From the NCBI GenBank assembly GCA_002429045.1, contig DIYM01000031.1, forward strand, positions 1-52,012: a stretch of DNA of 52,012 nucleotides, written 5' to 3'. Position numbers and translations under genes: made by a program. This DNA comes from Phycisphaerales bacterium UBA6054. Its GTDB lineage: Bacteria; Planctomycetota; Phycisphaerae; Phycisphaerales; UBA1924. Positions 17,953 through 26,500 of this stretch are shown piece after piece. How positions within the stretch are numbered: position 1 is the first letter of the stretch; each line of letters opens with the position of its first letter. The notes under the pieces were generated by a model, which worked only from the letters and a program-made list of their open reading frames with translations, had not been told where the DNA came from and did no database searches.

Positions 17953-17984
17953 CGGGAAAGAACCGATCGATGTTCGAAGCCAGA

Positions 17985-18515
17985 TCAGCGCTTCGAGAAC
18001 TGGTAGCGCCGGCGGGCGCCGGGCTGGCCGTACTTCTTGCGTTCGACCTTGCGGGCGTCGCGGGTCAGGAAGCCCGCTTCGCGGAGGGCCGCCTCGAAGT
18101 TGGGGTCGTAGCCGACCAAAGCACGGGCGATGCCGAGACGGACGGCCTGGGACTGACCCATGATGCCCCCGCCGTGGGCCCGGACGAAGACGTCCAGCTT
18201 GCCCTCGGTGTCGGTCACCTTCAGCGGGGCGACCGCGTCGTTGCGGTCGCGCATCTCGCTGAAATACTCCTCGACGGTCTTGAACTTCTTGCGGCTGACC
18301 TGGATCTTGATCTCGCCCTGCCCCGAGTTCTGCGCGGGACGCAGGCGGACGCGGGCGACGGCGGACTTGCGCCGACCGGTGCCCCACCACCAGCCGTGCT
18401 TGTCGGCGGGGACGGGGTCCGGCACCTTGCGCTCTTCCTGGGCCGGGCCGGTGTCCTCGACCAGCTTGGTGCCGACCAGGTCGGGGTTCATGATCGTCGT
18501 ATCGAATCCGGACAT
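17985..18515 (-). CDS. rpsI: 30S ribosomal protein S9 with N-terminal extension
   Basis: 176 residues against about 130 for most S9 proteins. The canonical part begins near residue 43 ('GWWWGTGRRKSAVARVRL') and ends with the typical tail 'KVERKKYGQPGARRRYQFSKR', which reaches the ribosomal P site. The first ~42 residues (MSGFDTTIMNPDLVGTKL and an acidic/Pro-rich stretch) are an extension. The start at 18515 follows a GAGGAT ribosome site on the minus strand. It sits downstream of rplM in the universal L13-S9 order. Confidence 0.95.
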   Translation of the reverse strand: MSGFDTTIMNPDLVGTKLVEDTGPAQEERKVPDPVPADKHGWWWGTGRRKSAVARVRLRPAQNSGQGEIKIQVSRKKFKTVEEYFSEMRDRNDAVAPLKVTDTEGKLDVFVRAHGGGIMGQSQAVRLGIARALVGYDPNFEAALREAGFLTRDARKVERKKYGQPGARRRYQFSKR

Positions 18516-18637
18516 AAGCAATCAATCCTCGATGGTGCCCCCCGCATCCACCTCGCCGGCCACACGCCGACGGGCTTTGGAGAGCAGGTTGTGTTTCGGT
18601 CATGCCGGGCGGGCCGCCCGGAGAGAACTCCGCTTGA

Positions 18638-19099
18638 TCAGACCTTCAACTCGGCAGCGTCCACGCCCGCGTGCGGGTGATCGGCGCCGGGGTAGACCTT
18701 GAGCTTCTTGAGCATCTGGCGGCCCAGGCGGTTCTTGGGGAGCATGCGGCGGACGGCGTCCTCGACCAGCTTCTGCGGGGCGCGGTCGCGCACCGAGCCG
18801 AAGGTCTCCGCCTTCAGACCGCCCGGGTAGCCGGTGTAGTGCATCTTCATGCTCTGTGTGGCTTTGTTTCCGGTGAGCCCGATCCGGCTGGCGTTGGTCA
18901 CGATGACAAACTCGCCGCAGTCGACGTGGGGGGTGTACTCGGGGCGGTGCTTGCCCATCAGCACGGTCGCGACCTCGGCCGCGAGTCGCCCGAGCGACAC
19001 GTCGGTCGCGTCCACGTGGTGCCAGCCGCGGGCGACTTCGCCCTTCTTGGCCACCCAGGTCTGGCGGCGGAGGTGCACACGGGTCTTCTTGATCGACAT
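18638..19099 (-). CDS. rplM: 50S ribosomal protein L13
   Basis: 153 residues. Hallmarks are 'WHHVDATDVSLGRLAAEVAT', 'GKHRPEYTPHVDCGEFVIVTN' and 'LPKNRLGRQMLKKLKVYPG'. The ATG at 19099 has a strong AGGAG 8 bases upstream on the minus strand. First gene of the L13-S9 operon. The 122-base spacer before rpsI holds no recognised element. Confidence 0.97.
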   Translation of the reverse strand: MSIKKTRVHLRRQTWVAKKGEVARGWHHVDATDVSLGRLAAEVATVLMGKHRPEYTPHVDCGEFVIVTNASRIGLTGNKATQSMKMHYTGYPGGLKAETFGSVRDRAPQKLVEDAVRRMLPKNRLGRQMLKKLKVYPGADHPHAGVDAAELKV

Positions 19100-19396
19100 G
19101 GCTGACTCCTTCACTCGGACCGACGCCGCGAAGAGACGCGTGGAGCATCGGCCCGTTCTACGGGCTTGGGACGCCGCCTACCGGGCGGGGCGGGCCAGCC
19201 GAACGCGTCGGATGGCAGCTTTGTCACGTGCAGGCCCGAGACGGACATCTCGGGCGGGAGAAAAGAATACCCGTCACCCCGCTGCGGTCAAGCTGCAACG
19301 CCGGACTTCCCAACCGGTTACGGGGGGTGCCGCCCGACAGCCCCAAATCCGCCGATCTCCCGGCGTTCACTGGTGACCCCGGGCCCGGATGGGCCG
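19100..19396. other. Intergenic region between rplM and the CPBP protease gene
   Basis: About 300 bases. It must contain the divergent promoters, but I see no clear -35/-10 pair. The frame of the protease gene is open through this region, and an N-terminal extension of up to 77 residues from 19166 cannot be fully excluded, though the extra sequence is Pro/Arg-rich and featureless. Confidence 0.35.
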
Positions 19397-21016
19397 ATGA
19401 TGGAGCCGATGGACCCCCATCCCGCGAGCCAGCCCGACCCCCGCCCGTCGTCCACGCCGCTGGTCGACTCGATGACGATGGACCAACTCCCGCGGCGGAC
19501 CAGGCGGGGCAACCCGATCGTGGCGCCCGACCCTGGGACCGCCGGCAGCCGATCGGTGGCTCTCTTCGCGGCGTTCCTGTTCGCCGCGCTGGCGATCGTC
19601 TGGCAGAACATGCCCGCCGACTTCCAACGCCAAGCCGTGTTCGGGCGGGTCCCGACCCCGGCGATGCCCGCCGCCGATACCAAGGCACCCGGGAGCATGT
19701 TCACCGAGATCTACATGCGGGCGTATCTGAAGATGAACAACGCCGACATGATGCGGCGGGCGCTCGCTTCGGACCCGGAACAGACCGGCATGATCGTCGA
19801 CACGGTCGACGGCTTCGCCGAGTCGTCCGCCGATCGGGTGCGCACCGTGATGCTCGCCGCCGAACTGCTCGGCGCCGACGCCGGGCTCGAACGCATCGAG
19901 GGAACCCGTCTCGACCTGTTCAAGCAGCGGTCCGATCTCGCAAGCGAAGAAACCGACGAGCAACTCAGGGCGGCCCGTGACGCGGGGTTCGACCTCGCGC
20001 TCGAAGAACTCGGCATCCTTGAAACGGTCTACACCGCGGGCCCCGACGCCCTCGATCAAGCGGCACGCGACCGGCTCGCCTCCCGGTACGGCGTGTTCGG
20101 CGAGCACACGCTGACCTGGGGCGCCGAGCCCGAAGACCGCGCCGCCGTGCTGGGCAAGCCGTGGCTCTTCTTTCTGGTCGCCTTCGCGTTCACCAGCCTG
20201 ATCGTGCTGGCGATCCTGGCCGGGTTCGTGCTTTTCGTCACGGGGCTGATCTGGTTCGGCAAGCCGCGGACGCGCTTCCACAACCCGGTGCCGATGCCGG
20301 GCGGCTCGGTGATGCTCGAGACCTACGCGTGGTTCGTCGGGGCGTTCTTCGTCTACGTCGTCGCCGCCACCGCGATCGAGCATCACGCGCCCGGGTACGC
20401 CTTGTGGACGCTGCCCGCGCAGTGGACGCTGATGCTCGTCCCGCTCTGGCCGCTGCTCCGCGGCATGCGATCCCGCCAGTGGCGCCACGCGATGGGACTC
20501 ACCCGCGGGCGTGGCGTCCTGCGTGAGATCGGCGCCGGATTCGTCGCGTACATCGCGTCCCTGCCCGTGTTCCTTGTGGGCGTCGGGATCACGCTGATCG
20601 TGGTCCTCATCCAGATGGGGATCCAGGCATCACGGTCCGGAGGCACGCCCCCCCCGCCGCCCGCCAACCCCATCGTCGACCTCATCGGCTCGGGCAACCT
20701 GATGGTGATCGTGTTTATCGTCACGCTCGCGACGGTCTGGGCCCCGATCACCGAGGAACTGATCTTCCGCGGGGCGCTCTTCCGCCACATGCGGGCCCGC
20801 GTCGCCTGGCCGATCGCGGCGCTGCTCAGCGCCGTTCTGTTCGCGTACATGCACTCCTACGGCCCGCTGCTCGTCGCGCCGCTGATCGCCCTGGGGTTCA
20901 TGTTCGCGTTCATGCGCGAATGGCGCGGCTCGATCATCGCACCGATCACCGCCCATTTCCTCCACAACGCGACGCTGATGGCGCTCATGGTCTCCATGGC
21001 CTACTCGTTGTCTTGA
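19397..21016 (+). CDS. CPBP (CAAX-type) intramembrane metalloprotease with large N-terminal region
   Basis: 539 residues. The C-terminal ~180 residues form the CPBP/Abi protease domain: motif 1 'PITEELIFRGALFRHM' (EExxxR), motif 2 'FAYMHSYGP' and motif 3 'ITAHFLHNATLM'. These residues form the catalytic and metal site inside the membrane. Ahead of it are several transmembrane segments, and a helical soluble domain (about residues 100-230) lies between the first helix and the rest. The start is uncertain: MMEPMDP at 19397 is chosen as the first compact start before the cytoplasmic segment. Many CPBP proteases act in peptide or bacteriocin processing; the substrate here is unknown. Confidence 0.85.
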   Translation: MMEPMDPHPASQPDPRPSSTPLVDSMTMDQLPRRTRRGNPIVAPDPGTAGSRSVALFAAFLFAALAIVWQNMPADFQRQAVFGRVPTPAMPAADTKAPGSMFTEIYMRAYLKMNNADMMRRALASDPEQTGMIVDTVDGFAESSADRVRTVMLAAELLGADAGLERIEGTRLDLFKQRSDLASEETDEQLRAARDAGFDLALEELGILETVYTAGPDALDQAARDRLASRYGVFGEHTLTWGAEPEDRAAVLGKPWLFFLVAFAFTSLIVLAILAGFVLFVTGLIWFGKPRTRFHNPVPMPGGSVMLETYAWFVGAFFVYVVAATAIEHHAPGYALWTLPAQWTLMLVPLWPLLRGMRSRQWRHAMGLTRGRGVLREIGAGFVAYIASLPVFLVGVGITLIVVLIQMGIQASRSGGTPPPPPANPIVDLIGSGNLMVIVFIVTLATVWAPITEELIFRGALFRHMRARVAWPIAALLSAVLFAYMHSYGPLLVAPLIALGFMFAFMREWRGSIIAPITAHFLHNATLMALMVSMAYSLS

Positions 21017-21019
21017 GGC

Positions 21020-21817
21020 TCAGCAACCGGCCTGGTCAGCGGAACCGGTGACGCGCTGGAGCGCCTTGTTCGCGATCGATCCGATGATCATGAGCACCAC
21101 AATCGTCACAACGATCCCCGCGATGATCATCCAACGCGGCGTCTTCGCGTCCGACCAGTCGGTGACCTGCTGACCGATCAGCACATACGCGAAGGTGCGC
21201 GGCGCCATGCCGACCAGCGTGCCGATGACATACGCCGGCAGCCCCACGCCGGTCGTCGCCAGCGTGCCGTTCATCAACGCGAACGGCGAGTTCGGCGGCA
21301 CACGCACCAGCGTCACGATCAGCAGCGTTTTCGCGAACCCGCTGCGGACCAAGGCGTTCCGCACCACCCGCGCCTTCTCGTGACGCCGGATCTCCTGCTC
21401 GACCTTCTCCCTGGCGATCAGGCGGGCGATGAGATAGCCCACCACCGACGCCCCCCCGAACCCCGCCAACGCCGCGGCGAAGCCCACCACGGGCCCGAAC
21501 GCGTACCCGCCGAGCACCGAGATCGCGAACGTCGGCAGCACGCCGACGCCCGACAGCACCACGAAGCCGAGCACGTAGACACCCACGCTCTGCCACCGGT
21601 CCGCCCCGCCCTGCCCGGCCAGCTCGATGATCCACTGGGACACCGGCTTCATCCGCGTCAGCAGCGTGATCCCCGCGACCGCGGGAACCACCGCCCACGC
21701 CAGCCCGAGCCACCCGGCCAAGCCCAGCCGCCCGAACACGGCCATGAACGACGCGTCGGGCTCGGATGAGCCTTCTCCCGCCTGCGGATCAATGGGCTGA
21801 TTCGGTTCCTCGGTCAT
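21020..21817 (-). CDS. TVP38/TMEM64 family membrane protein (DedA superfamily)
   Basis: 265 residues with about six hydrophobic segments. The family core is visible as 'GVGVLPTFAISVLGGYAFGPVVG', a Gly-rich re-entrant region, and 'VRVPPNSPFALMNGTLATTGVGL' with the conserved Pro-Pro and Asn. Members are linked to lipid or undecaprenyl-phosphate scrambling and ion homeostasis; the role here is not fixed. The start at 21817 has a TACCAT -10 element 6 bases upstream on the minus strand and no ribosome site. It converges with the CPBP gene with a 3-base gap. Confidence 0.85.
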   Translation of the reverse strand: MTEEPNQPIDPQAGEGSSEPDASFMAVFGRLGLAGWLGLAWAVVPAVAGITLLTRMKPVSQWIIELAGQGGADRWQSVGVYVLGFVVLSGVGVLPTFAISVLGGYAFGPVVGFAAALAGFGGASVVGYLIARLIAREKVEQEIRRHEKARVVRNALVRSGFAKTLLIVTLVRVPPNSPFALMNGTLATTGVGLPAYVIGTLVGMAPRTFAYVLIGQQVTDWSDAKTPRWMIIAGIVVTIVVLMIIGSIANKALQRVTGSADQAGC

Positions 21818-21829
21818 GCCGCGATGGTA
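21818..21829 (-). promoter_or_regulatory. Leaderless -10 element for the TVP38 gene
   Basis: On the minus strand TACCAT (21829-21824) is followed by 6 bases and the ATG. It is divergent from another leaderless promoter 27 bases away. Confidence 0.55.
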
Positions 21830-21855
21830 TCGCAGCCGCAGCGAGCCGGCCGACG

Positions 21856-21866
21856 TACATTGATTG
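21856..21866 (+). promoter_or_regulatory. Leaderless -10 element for the zinc-ribbon membrane protein gene
   Basis: TACATT at 21856-21861 is followed by 5 bases and the GTG at 21867. No ribosome site is present. Confidence 0.5.
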
Positions 21867-22511
21867 GTGAAGATCACCAGACGACATCGCCGGCTCGGCA
21901 CACTGATCTGGATTCTCATGTCGTTCTGCCTCTTGGTTCTTCTCTTGCCACGACTCGGAGGGAGCCAGCGGGCATCACCGATCGAGCGGTTGGTCGCGTT
22001 CGACGACGCAGGCGTCTGGACGATCCTGCCCGAGCGCCGTTTCGAGATCACACAAGACCTCTCGCATGTTTGTACGGTCTACGCGATGTGTTGGAAAGAA
22101 CCAGCGCTTCCGATCCCGGTTCTGCTACCAATCACCAACTCCGTCCGGTGCGATATCAATCTTGCTGCTTTGCAAGGCACGCCCCCAGACGTCAACGAGA
22201 TGGAGTCGATCCGTGCATTGGTCACGCAATCGCTCAAGAGCGACCCGCGATGGGCTGGCCTGCCGACCATGGACGGACAACGCATCCGCTCGTTCGCGTT
22301 CGTTGAGTTGTTCACATCAGCGGTGGTGTTCATGTGCTGGGTGTTCGCGCGGTGGATCACGGTCTGGCTTGTCGCGAGCGCCGAGGTTGAACACATATGT
22401 CTCGGGACATGTAGGAAATGTGGGAAATGTGGCTATCCGCTCAAGGACCTCAACTCCTGCGTTTGCCCCGAGTGCGGCACGCCCTTCGGCGACCCCGCCA
22501 ACCCCGCCTAG
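21867..22511 (+). CDS. Membrane protein with C-terminal zinc ribbon
   Basis: 214 residues from the GTG at 21867 (a TTG one codon earlier is possible). A basic start (VKITRRHRRLG), one membrane helix (LIWILMSFCLLVLLLPRL), an outside domain of about 140 residues, a second helix (FTSAVVFMCWVFARWITVWL) and a C-terminal ribbon 'CGKCGYPLKDLNSCVCPECG' with four paired Cys. The ribbon pattern CGYxLxxL...CPECG is very common in planctomycete proteins of unknown function. GC content is visibly lower than in neighbouring genes. A hairpin CCCGCC/GGCGGG at 22522-22539 follows the stop. Confidence 0.75.
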   Translation: MKITRRHRRLGTLIWILMSFCLLVLLLPRLGGSQRASPIERLVAFDDAGVWTILPERRFEITQDLSHVCTVYAMCWKEPALPIPVLLPITNSVRCDINLAALQGTPPDVNEMESIRALVTQSLKSDPRWAGLPTMDGQRIRSFAFVELFTSAVVFMCWVFARWITVWLVASAEVEHICLGTCRKCGKCGYPLKDLNSCVCPECGTPFGDPANPA

Positions 22512-22593
22512 CATCCCCCGACCCGCCAAAGTCGGCGGGCCGACAACCGCCCCGATATCCGCCGGCGTGACAGCGCCGCCCGGAGGATTGACC

Positions 22594-23523
22594 ATGATCC
22601 CCAAGCCCCCGCCGCGCGACGGCGCCCTCGGCTTCCTTTACCTCCCGCCGTTCCGTGTCCAGGGCTTCTCCGTCGCCGGCGAAGCCACCGCGATCACCGT
22701 CCCCGAGATGGACGTCACGTTCGACATGGGCATGTGCCCCCGGTCGGCGCTGGCGTCCAAGTTCTGCTGCCTCACCCACGGGCACATGGACCACACCGGC
22801 GGGCTCGCGTATTGGTGCTCCCAGCGCAACTTCCAGGGCATGGGCCCGGGCACGATCGTGTGCGACGCACGCATCGAAGACGATGTCCGCCGCATGATGG
22901 ACGGCTTCAGCGCGCTCGAACGCCAGAAGACGCCCTACGAGATCCGCACGATGGATCCGGGCGCGTCCACGCCGGACGAGATCGAGATCAAGAACAACAT
23001 CGTGCTGCGGTGTTTCAAGACCGAGCACACCTGCCCGTCGATCGGCTACGCGATCGTCGAGAAACGCACCAAGCTCAAGGACGAGTTCATGGGGCTGCCC
23101 CAGGAGAAGCTCCGCGAGCTCAAGGACCGGGGGACGGAGATCGTCCGCCACCTCGAGGTCCCGCAGATCGCGTTCACGGGCGACACCCTGCCCGGCCCCC
23201 ACCTGCTCGCCGACGACGTCCGCAAGGCCAGGATCATCATCGCCGAGTGCACGTTCTTCGAGGACGACCACGCCGGGAGGGCCAAGACCGGCATGCACCT
23301 GCACATCAACGACATCGCCGAGTGGCTCCGCGTGTGCGAGTGCGAGCACATGGTGCTCACGCACGTGTCGCGACGCACGCACCTCGGGCAGGCCCGCAAG
23401 CAGCTCGTGCAGATCGCCGGCGAGGATCTGGCCGGCAGGGTCCACTTCCTGATGGACCACCGGACCAACCGAGCGCGTTACGAACGCCAGGAGCAGGAAG
23501 CCGCCGCCCAGGCGGCATCGTGA
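22594..23523 (+). CDS. MBL-fold metallo-hydrolase (ribonuclease Z-like)
   Basis: 309 residues. The ATG at 22594 follows CGGAGGA at 22581-22587. The metal-binding signature HGHMDHTGG places His62, His64, Asp66 and His67. Further ligands are plausible in 'QIAFTGDTLPGPHLL' (Asp) and 'HMVLTHVSRRT' (His). A Cys-rich stretch sits in the core ('SKFCCL'). The overall pattern is the RNase Z/elaC-like branch of the superfamily, but it lacks an obvious exosite arm and could act on another phosphodiester. No operon partner; dnaA follows after 215 bases. Confidence 0.8.
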   Translation: MIPKPPPRDGALGFLYLPPFRVQGFSVAGEATAITVPEMDVTFDMGMCPRSALASKFCCLTHGHMDHTGGLAYWCSQRNFQGMGPGTIVCDARIEDDVRRMMDGFSALERQKTPYEIRTMDPGASTPDEIEIKNNIVLRCFKTEHTCPSIGYAIVEKRTKLKDEFMGLPQEKLRELKDRGTEIVRHLEVPQIAFTGDTLPGPHLLADDVRKARIIIAECTFFEDDHAGRAKTGMHLHINDIAEWLRVCECEHMVLTHVSRRTHLGQARKQLVQIAGEDLAGRVHFLMDHRTNRARYERQEQEAAAQAAS

Positions 23524-23585
23524 GCACGCCGCGGCCTGGGCGGTCCAGAAAACACCCCGAACTGAGCGGCATCACGACAAACTTG

Positions 23586-23615
23586 TTGACACATCCAGCG
23601 CACCCCATGTAGGCT
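23586..23615 (+). promoter_or_regulatory. Sigma-70 type promoter upstream of dnaA
   Basis: TTGACA at 23586-23591, an 18-base spacer and TAGGCT at 23610-23615. The leader would be about 115 bases. This is the clearest -35 hexamer in the window. Confidence 0.55.
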
Positions 23616-23738
23616 CGCAACTGTTACCAACGGCGCGCTCGCACGGGACCGACGCGGGCGCAGACCGGGGCCGACCACACTCTCCTCCGACGGACGCACA
23701 CACCGACCGTGCGTCCGCCAAGACAGAATGACACCGCC

Positions 23739-25187
23739 ATGTCCGACCACGATCGCGAGATCTGGGCGGGTGTGCTCTCGCACCTCCGATCCGAACATCC
23801 TTCGATCTGCAGGCACTGGTTCGACGATCTCGTTCCGCTGGGGGTGCACGACGGCGCCTTCGGGGTGCGTGCCGATTCCCATATCCGCCGGGACTACATC
23901 ATCAAGAACGCGCTCGACGCGTTCAACGACGCGATGGGCACCCTGACGGGCCAGCTCATCCCTGTGCGGTTCCTCGCCCCGCGGGAACCGTGGGGCAAGG
24001 GCGAGGAGGATCGCCCACTCCGCTCCGACCGGGAAGACGATCGCGCCGCCCGCCCGGCGGCTCCAGGGCCCCAACACGCCGCCGATCCCACGCCACCGGC
24101 GCCCCCGCAGCTCGCCCATGTGGCGTCCGAACGAGAACGCCTGGGCGGACCCGACGCGCTGCCCATCAACCCCGACTACGCGTTCGAACACTTCGTCAAG
24201 GGGAACAACAACCAGCTCGCCTACGCCGCCGCCCGCGCCGTCGCCGAGAACCCGGGCAACGCGTACAACCCGCTCTTCGTCTACGGCGATGTCGGGCTGG
24301 GAAAGACCCACCTGCTCCAGGCCATCTGCCTGAGCCTCATGGTCACCCACCCGAACATACGGATGCTCTACATCTCCTGCGACGGGTTCCTGACCCGCTT
24401 CATCTCGGCGGTCCAGTCGGGCAGGATGTCTGAGTTCCGCCACTTCTTCCGGGATGTGGACCTGCTCGTGATCGACGACATCCAGTTCCTCGCCAACCGG
24501 GACCGCACCCAGGAAGAGTTCTTCCACACCTTCAACGCGCTCTACCAGGCCAAGAAGCAGATCGTGCTCTCGTCGGATGCGCCGCCCGACGAGATCCCCG
24601 ATCTCGAGGCCCGACTGGTTTCGCGCTTCAACTGGGGCCTGGTAACCGACGTCAAGAAACCCGGATTCGAGACCCGCGTTGAGATCCTCAAACGCAAGGC
24701 CGTGATGCGCGGACAGACGATGCCAGACGACGTCGCCGCCGAGATCGCCACCCACTTCGATTCCAATATCCGCGAACTCGAAGGGGCGATCACACGCCTG
24801 CAGATCGTCGCGGCGGTCAAAAAGGAACCCGTCTCGCTCGCCCTGGCCCGCGAAGCCCTCGCTGGCATCCTCCCTCAGATCGAAGAAAAACCGCCCACCA
24901 TCGACGCCATCATCGAGTCCGTGTCCGACTACTTCCAGATCAAACGCACCGACATCCTCGGCAAACGCAAGCTCCGCTCGATCGCACGCCCACGCCAGAT
25001 CGCGATGTACCTGGCCAGGCAGACCACCAGCCTGTCCTTCGAGGAAATCGGCATCCACTTTGGCGGCCGCGATCACACCACCGTCATGCACGCCGTCGCC
25101 CGGGTCAAAGAACTCCGCGGCGTGGACGCCGAGGTCGATCACGCGATCGACTCCATCGCGAGCAAGCTGTCCAGCACCGTCTCCTGA
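23739..25187 (+). CDS. dnaA: Chromosomal replication initiator protein DnaA
   Basis: 482 residues. Domain I (to about residue 85, 'WAGVLSHLRSEHPSICRHWF') is followed by a Pro/Ala/Asp-rich linker (about 85-135). The AAA+ domain has Walker A 'GDVGLGKTHLLQAI' near residues 182-195, Walker B 'LLVIDDIQFLANRD' and the arginine-finger region 'LVSRFNWGLV'. Domain IV carries the DnaA signature 'FGGRDHTTVMHAVARV', which binds DnaA boxes. The ATG at 23739 fits the usual short N-terminus; a GTG 30 bases upstream is possible. dnaN is not next to it; an AT-rich gap with a DnaA box follows. Confidence 0.97.
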   Translation: MSDHDREIWAGVLSHLRSEHPSICRHWFDDLVPLGVHDGAFGVRADSHIRRDYIIKNALDAFNDAMGTLTGQLIPVRFLAPREPWGKGEEDRPLRSDREDDRAARPAAPGPQHAADPTPPAPPQLAHVASERERLGGPDALPINPDYAFEHFVKGNNNQLAYAAARAVAENPGNAYNPLFVYGDVGLGKTHLLQAICLSLMVTHPNIRMLYISCDGFLTRFISAVQSGRMSEFRHFFRDVDLLVIDDIQFLANRDRTQEEFFHTFNALYQAKKQIVLSSDAPPDEIPDLEARLVSRFNWGLVTDVKKPGFETRVEILKRKAVMRGQTMPDDVAAEIATHFDSNIRELEGAITRLQIVAAVKKEPVSLALAREALAGILPQIEEKPPTIDAIIESVSDYFQIKRTDILGKRKLRSIARPRQIAMYLARQTTSLSFEEIGIHFGGRDHTTVMHAVARVKELRGVDAEVDHAIDSIASKLSSTVS

Positions 25188-25645
25188 ACGCCCGCCCCGC
25201 GCCTGAACCGCCCCGGCGACGATCGAGCGGTCGGCCCCCGTTCCGACGCTCAGACCGCCCCGAGAAGCCCTATCAATACACAAACATGTGTGGTTTGCCA
25301 ACCGACAGCACGCGGTGAGTGACCTGTGGATAAGCGCGCCAGAGCGCCCGATTCACGTCGCTCAACACGGGCCGTCGGTGGCTCGTGCTTCACACCACGT
25401 GAACACATAGACGGATCTCACCGAGCGCCATCGACAGCCAACCGACAGATATTCAACAGAACGGCAGGATCAACAAGCACTTGTACTCCAAAGGCTTGCG
25501 GCGTTATGTCTCAACAATCCACGCAACCGAGCGCGTTATCACCATCCTCATCATTTCTCAATATGTGTTGAGAAGAGATTCAGAACACCCGCCGAGCCGA
25601 GCACGACCGGCCGGGCTGCCCTCACGAACGCCTGGGTTGTGGACA
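25188..25645. other. Candidate replication origin: AT-rich gap with DnaA box
   Basis: Non-coding region between convergent dnaA and mutM, clearly richer in A/T from about 25265 to 25590 than the rest of the window. It holds one perfect DnaA box on the minus strand (TGTGGATAA, 25325-25333) and weaker ones (TTATCACCA 25536-25544; TGTGGACAT 25638-25646, running one base into mutM). It also holds several inverted repeats: ACACA/TGTGT 25278-25291, TTCAC/GTGAA 25389-25403, and TCTCAACA 25509-25516 paired with TGTTGAGA 25566-25573, the latter nested in TCTCAA-N6-TTGAGA (25556-25573). Position next to dnaA plus the box fit an oriC, but the number of strong boxes is low. Confidence 0.45.
25325..25333 (-). 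promoter_or_regulatory. DnaA box (perfect match)
   Basis: TGTGGATAA, the reverse complement of the consensus TTATCCACA, 138 bases after the dnaA stop codon. Confidence 0.65.
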
Positions 25646-26488
25646 TCATCCGGACAGCGCCGGCTGGCAGCGGGCACACCGAACGGTCGACCGCTGCGCA
25701 ACCTCGCTCCGGGCAAGCTCTTGCCCACACCGGAGGCAAGCCAGCCCCGCCCGCCCGTAGACCCGGTGCCCGCGGGCCCCCTGACCGGCGCTCCCGTCGG
25801 GTCGTCTGTAGTCGCGGAGCGTCGCCCCGCCCCGGCGCAATCCGTCGCCCAGCACACCGACGATCCCGACCGCCAGGCGGTCCCACTCCTCCCCGCCGAG
25901 CGTCTCGCAGGCGCGGTGCGGATCGATGCCGGCGTCGAACAGCGCCTCATCGGCGTAGATGTTGCCCACCCCCGCGAGCGCACGCTGATCGAGCAGCCCC
26001 GCTTTCACGGCCCGCCTGGACCGGGCCAGGGAGGCTTCCAGCATCGCCCCGGTCACCCGCATCGCGTCGGGCCCGAGCGTCGCCCAGCGGGCGTCCAGGG
26101 CGTCCTCATCGGGCAGCAACCAGACGCCCCCGAACCGGCGCGGATCCCGGAACACAAGACGGCGACCGTCGCGGAGCGTCCAGGAGACGTGGGCGTGCCC
26201 GCCCGCCACCCGCCCGCCGCGGTCCAGCACGAGCAGTTGCCCCGACATGCCCAGGTGGACGAGCACGCACACTCCGCTCGTGCCGACCAGCGCGAGTTGC
26301 TTGCCGTGTCTCCGGGTGCGGGCGATCGCGTCGTGCGCGAGCAGCATCGCCGGTTCGATCGCGCCGTGCCGCTTGCCGGCGCGATCGCGGACCACGTCCC
26401 GGCGCGCCACGCGGGCGCGCTCGATCGGCACGCCCGCGAGCGGCTCGATCCCCAGGCGCACGGTCTCGACTTCGGGCAACTCGGGCAT
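25646..26488 (-). CDS. mutM: Formamidopyrimidine-DNA glycosylase
   Basis: 280 residues. MutM/Fpg removes 8-oxoguanine and nicks the DNA. The mature N-terminus 'MPELPEVETVRLGIEPL' provides the Pro2 nucleophile and Glu3. 'GKQLALVGTSGVCVLVHLGM' holds the conserved Lys and the His-Leu-Gly-Met-Ser-Gly loop. 'AGVGNIYADEALF' carries the helix-two-turn-helix Asn. The C-terminal zinc finger is 'CLRCGQEL...CARCQ', with the DNA-contacting Arg in 'QRSTVRC'. The start at 26488 lies 6 bases after a TAGGGT -10 element on the minus strand, so it has its own promoter although tadA and tatC lie upstream in the same direction. Confidence 0.96.
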   Translation of the reverse strand: MPELPEVETVRLGIEPLAGVPIERARVARRDVVRDRAGKRHGAIEPAMLLAHDAIARTRRHGKQLALVGTSGVCVLVHLGMSGQLLVLDRGGRVAGGHAHVSWTLRDGRRLVFRDPRRFGGVWLLPDEDALDARWATLGPDAMRVTGAMLEASLARSRRAVKAGLLDQRALAGVGNIYADEALFDAGIDPHRACETLGGEEWDRLAVGIVGVLGDGLRRGGATLRDYRRPDGSAGQGARGHRVYGRAGLACLRCGQELARSEVAQRSTVRCARCQPALSG

Positions 26489-26500
26489 CCGAATACCCTA
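26489..26500 (-). promoter_or_regulatory. Leaderless -10 element for mutM
   Basis: On the minus strand TAGGGT (26500-26495) is followed by 6 bases and the ATG. The element overlaps the tadA stop codon. Confidence 0.5.
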
